Shown here: positions 63,782 to 64,000 of the stretch, piece after piece | Numbering within the stretch: the stretch's first letter is position 1 | Layout of the letters: the number at the start of each line of letters is the position of its first letter | Assembly (NCBI RefSeq): GCF_005281345.1 | Contig: NZ_SZXJ01000044.1 | Span: 117,285-181,284 of the forward strand | DNA: 64,000 nucleotides | From: Citrobacter sp. wls619 | GTDB taxonomy: Bacteria > Pseudomonadota > Gammaproteobacteria > Enterobacterales > Enterobacteriaceae | Direction: 5' to 3' | Program-made: the position numbers and the translations under genes | The notes under the pieces: model-generated | The model's input: only the letters and a program-made list of their open reading frames with translations | The model's database searches: none | What the model was told of the DNA's origin: nothing

Positions 63782-64000
63782 GCTTCTCTTGCCTCCTTTG
63801 CTATTCTGGGTTCTTTCCGGATGTGACGGTAGTTTCTTTTCATCTGATGTCAGAAAAATCACTATAGCAATGGATACACCGGACCTTCTTGAGAAACCGT
63901 GGTTCTCCGTAACCTACCGTTCACATAAATGCCAGCGCACCCGGCGTGATGGTGATTTTAAAAAACACTACGAAGATGATTCCAGTGTCACTACCTATGA
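63768..64000 (+). CDS. Putative immunity lipoprotein for the lipase effector (3' end cut by window)
   Basis: A frame opens at the ATG at 63768 (an ATG two codons earlier is possible) and is still open at the window end, giving 77 codons. It overlaps the end of the lipase gene by 14 bases in another frame, so translation is coupled. The N-terminus MKNFKLLLPPLLFWVLSGCD is a lipoprotein signal with lipobox LSGC and Cys19. The residues after it (GSFFSSDVRK) have no Asp at position +2, which favours the outer membrane. Lipases delivered by type VI systems are typically neutralised by a periplasmic lipoprotein encoded just downstream, so this is the expected immunity protein. The assignment rests on position and the lipobox only. 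Confidence 0.78.
   Translation, partial: MKNFKLLLPPLLFWVLSGCDGSFFSSDVRKITIAMDTPDLLEKPWFSVTYRSHKCQRTRRDGDFKKHYEDDSSVTTY

Noticed and set aside
1..64000. CRISPR array, prophage, insertion sequence, tRNA or rRNA gene
   Set aside because: No spaced direct repeats, transposase or integrase frames, or cloverleaf and rRNA sequences were recognised anywhere in the window.

Overview
The window is a 64 kb stretch of enterobacterial chromosome. Gene order and protein sequences (tolC-nudF-yqiB-cpdA-yqiA-parE, qseBC, parC-plsC-ftsP, yqhD-dkgA, metC/exbBD, the hyb operon, yghU, gsp) follow the ygiC-to-gsp segment of Escherichia coli and Salmonella. Several differences from E. coli K-12 (a TrkH-type gene after ftsP, no mqsRA, intact ygiQ, ygiV and yghX, an extra YdeP-like oxidoreductase, a type VI secretion locus next to gsp) point to a close relative such as Citrobacter. 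Genus and species are inferred from recalled sequences, not tested. Almost every gene is intact; two are cut by the window edges (ygiC at the left, a putative immunity lipoprotein at the right).

Layout. 1-6135: ygiC/ygiB/tolC on the minus strand, diverging from the nudF-yqiB-cpdA-yqiA operon across a region holding a mar/sox/rob box. 6164-16034: both topoisomerase IV genes (parE, parC), the quinone enzymes ygiN-mdaB, the QseBC two-component system diverging from ygiW-ygiV, and plsC. 16106-24475: ftsP, a potassium transporter, the radical-SAM protein YgiQ, a HIT protein, a DASS anion transporter and dkgA. 24698-30433: yqhD with its regulator yqhC, yghB, metC (MetJ box) and exbBD (Fur box). 30509-36319: a small accessory zone with three unrecognised genes, gpr, an intact yghX, a chemoreceptor and yghW. 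36508-43071: the complete hydrogenase-2 operon hybOABCDEFG. 43109-48498: yghU, a YdeP-like molybdopterin oxidoreductase and gsp.

From 48967 to the right edge lies the first part of a type VI secretion system in the order tssB, tssC, tssK, tssL, tagL, hcp, clpV, two unknown genes, vgrG, lipase effector, lipoprotein. As I recall it, this order resembles the Sci-1 locus of enteroaggregative E. coli. The spike VgrG ends in a transthyretin-like extension, the next gene encodes a lipase with its own small beta-rich N-terminal domain and a GHSLGG catalytic motif, and the following overlapping gene encodes a lipoprotein that is the obvious immunity candidate. tssA, E, F, G, J, M and a PAAR gene are not in the window and presumably lie to the right.

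The signals most worth following are the effector/immunity cassette and the two unknown genes before vgrG, a near-perfect ModE operator overlapping the -10 of yghW just before the hyb operon, a nested 106-bp inverted-repeat element in front of gsp, a strong terminator separating hcp from clpV, and an uncharacterised two-gene unit beside exbD. No tRNA, rRNA, CRISPR array, insertion sequence or prophage was seen.
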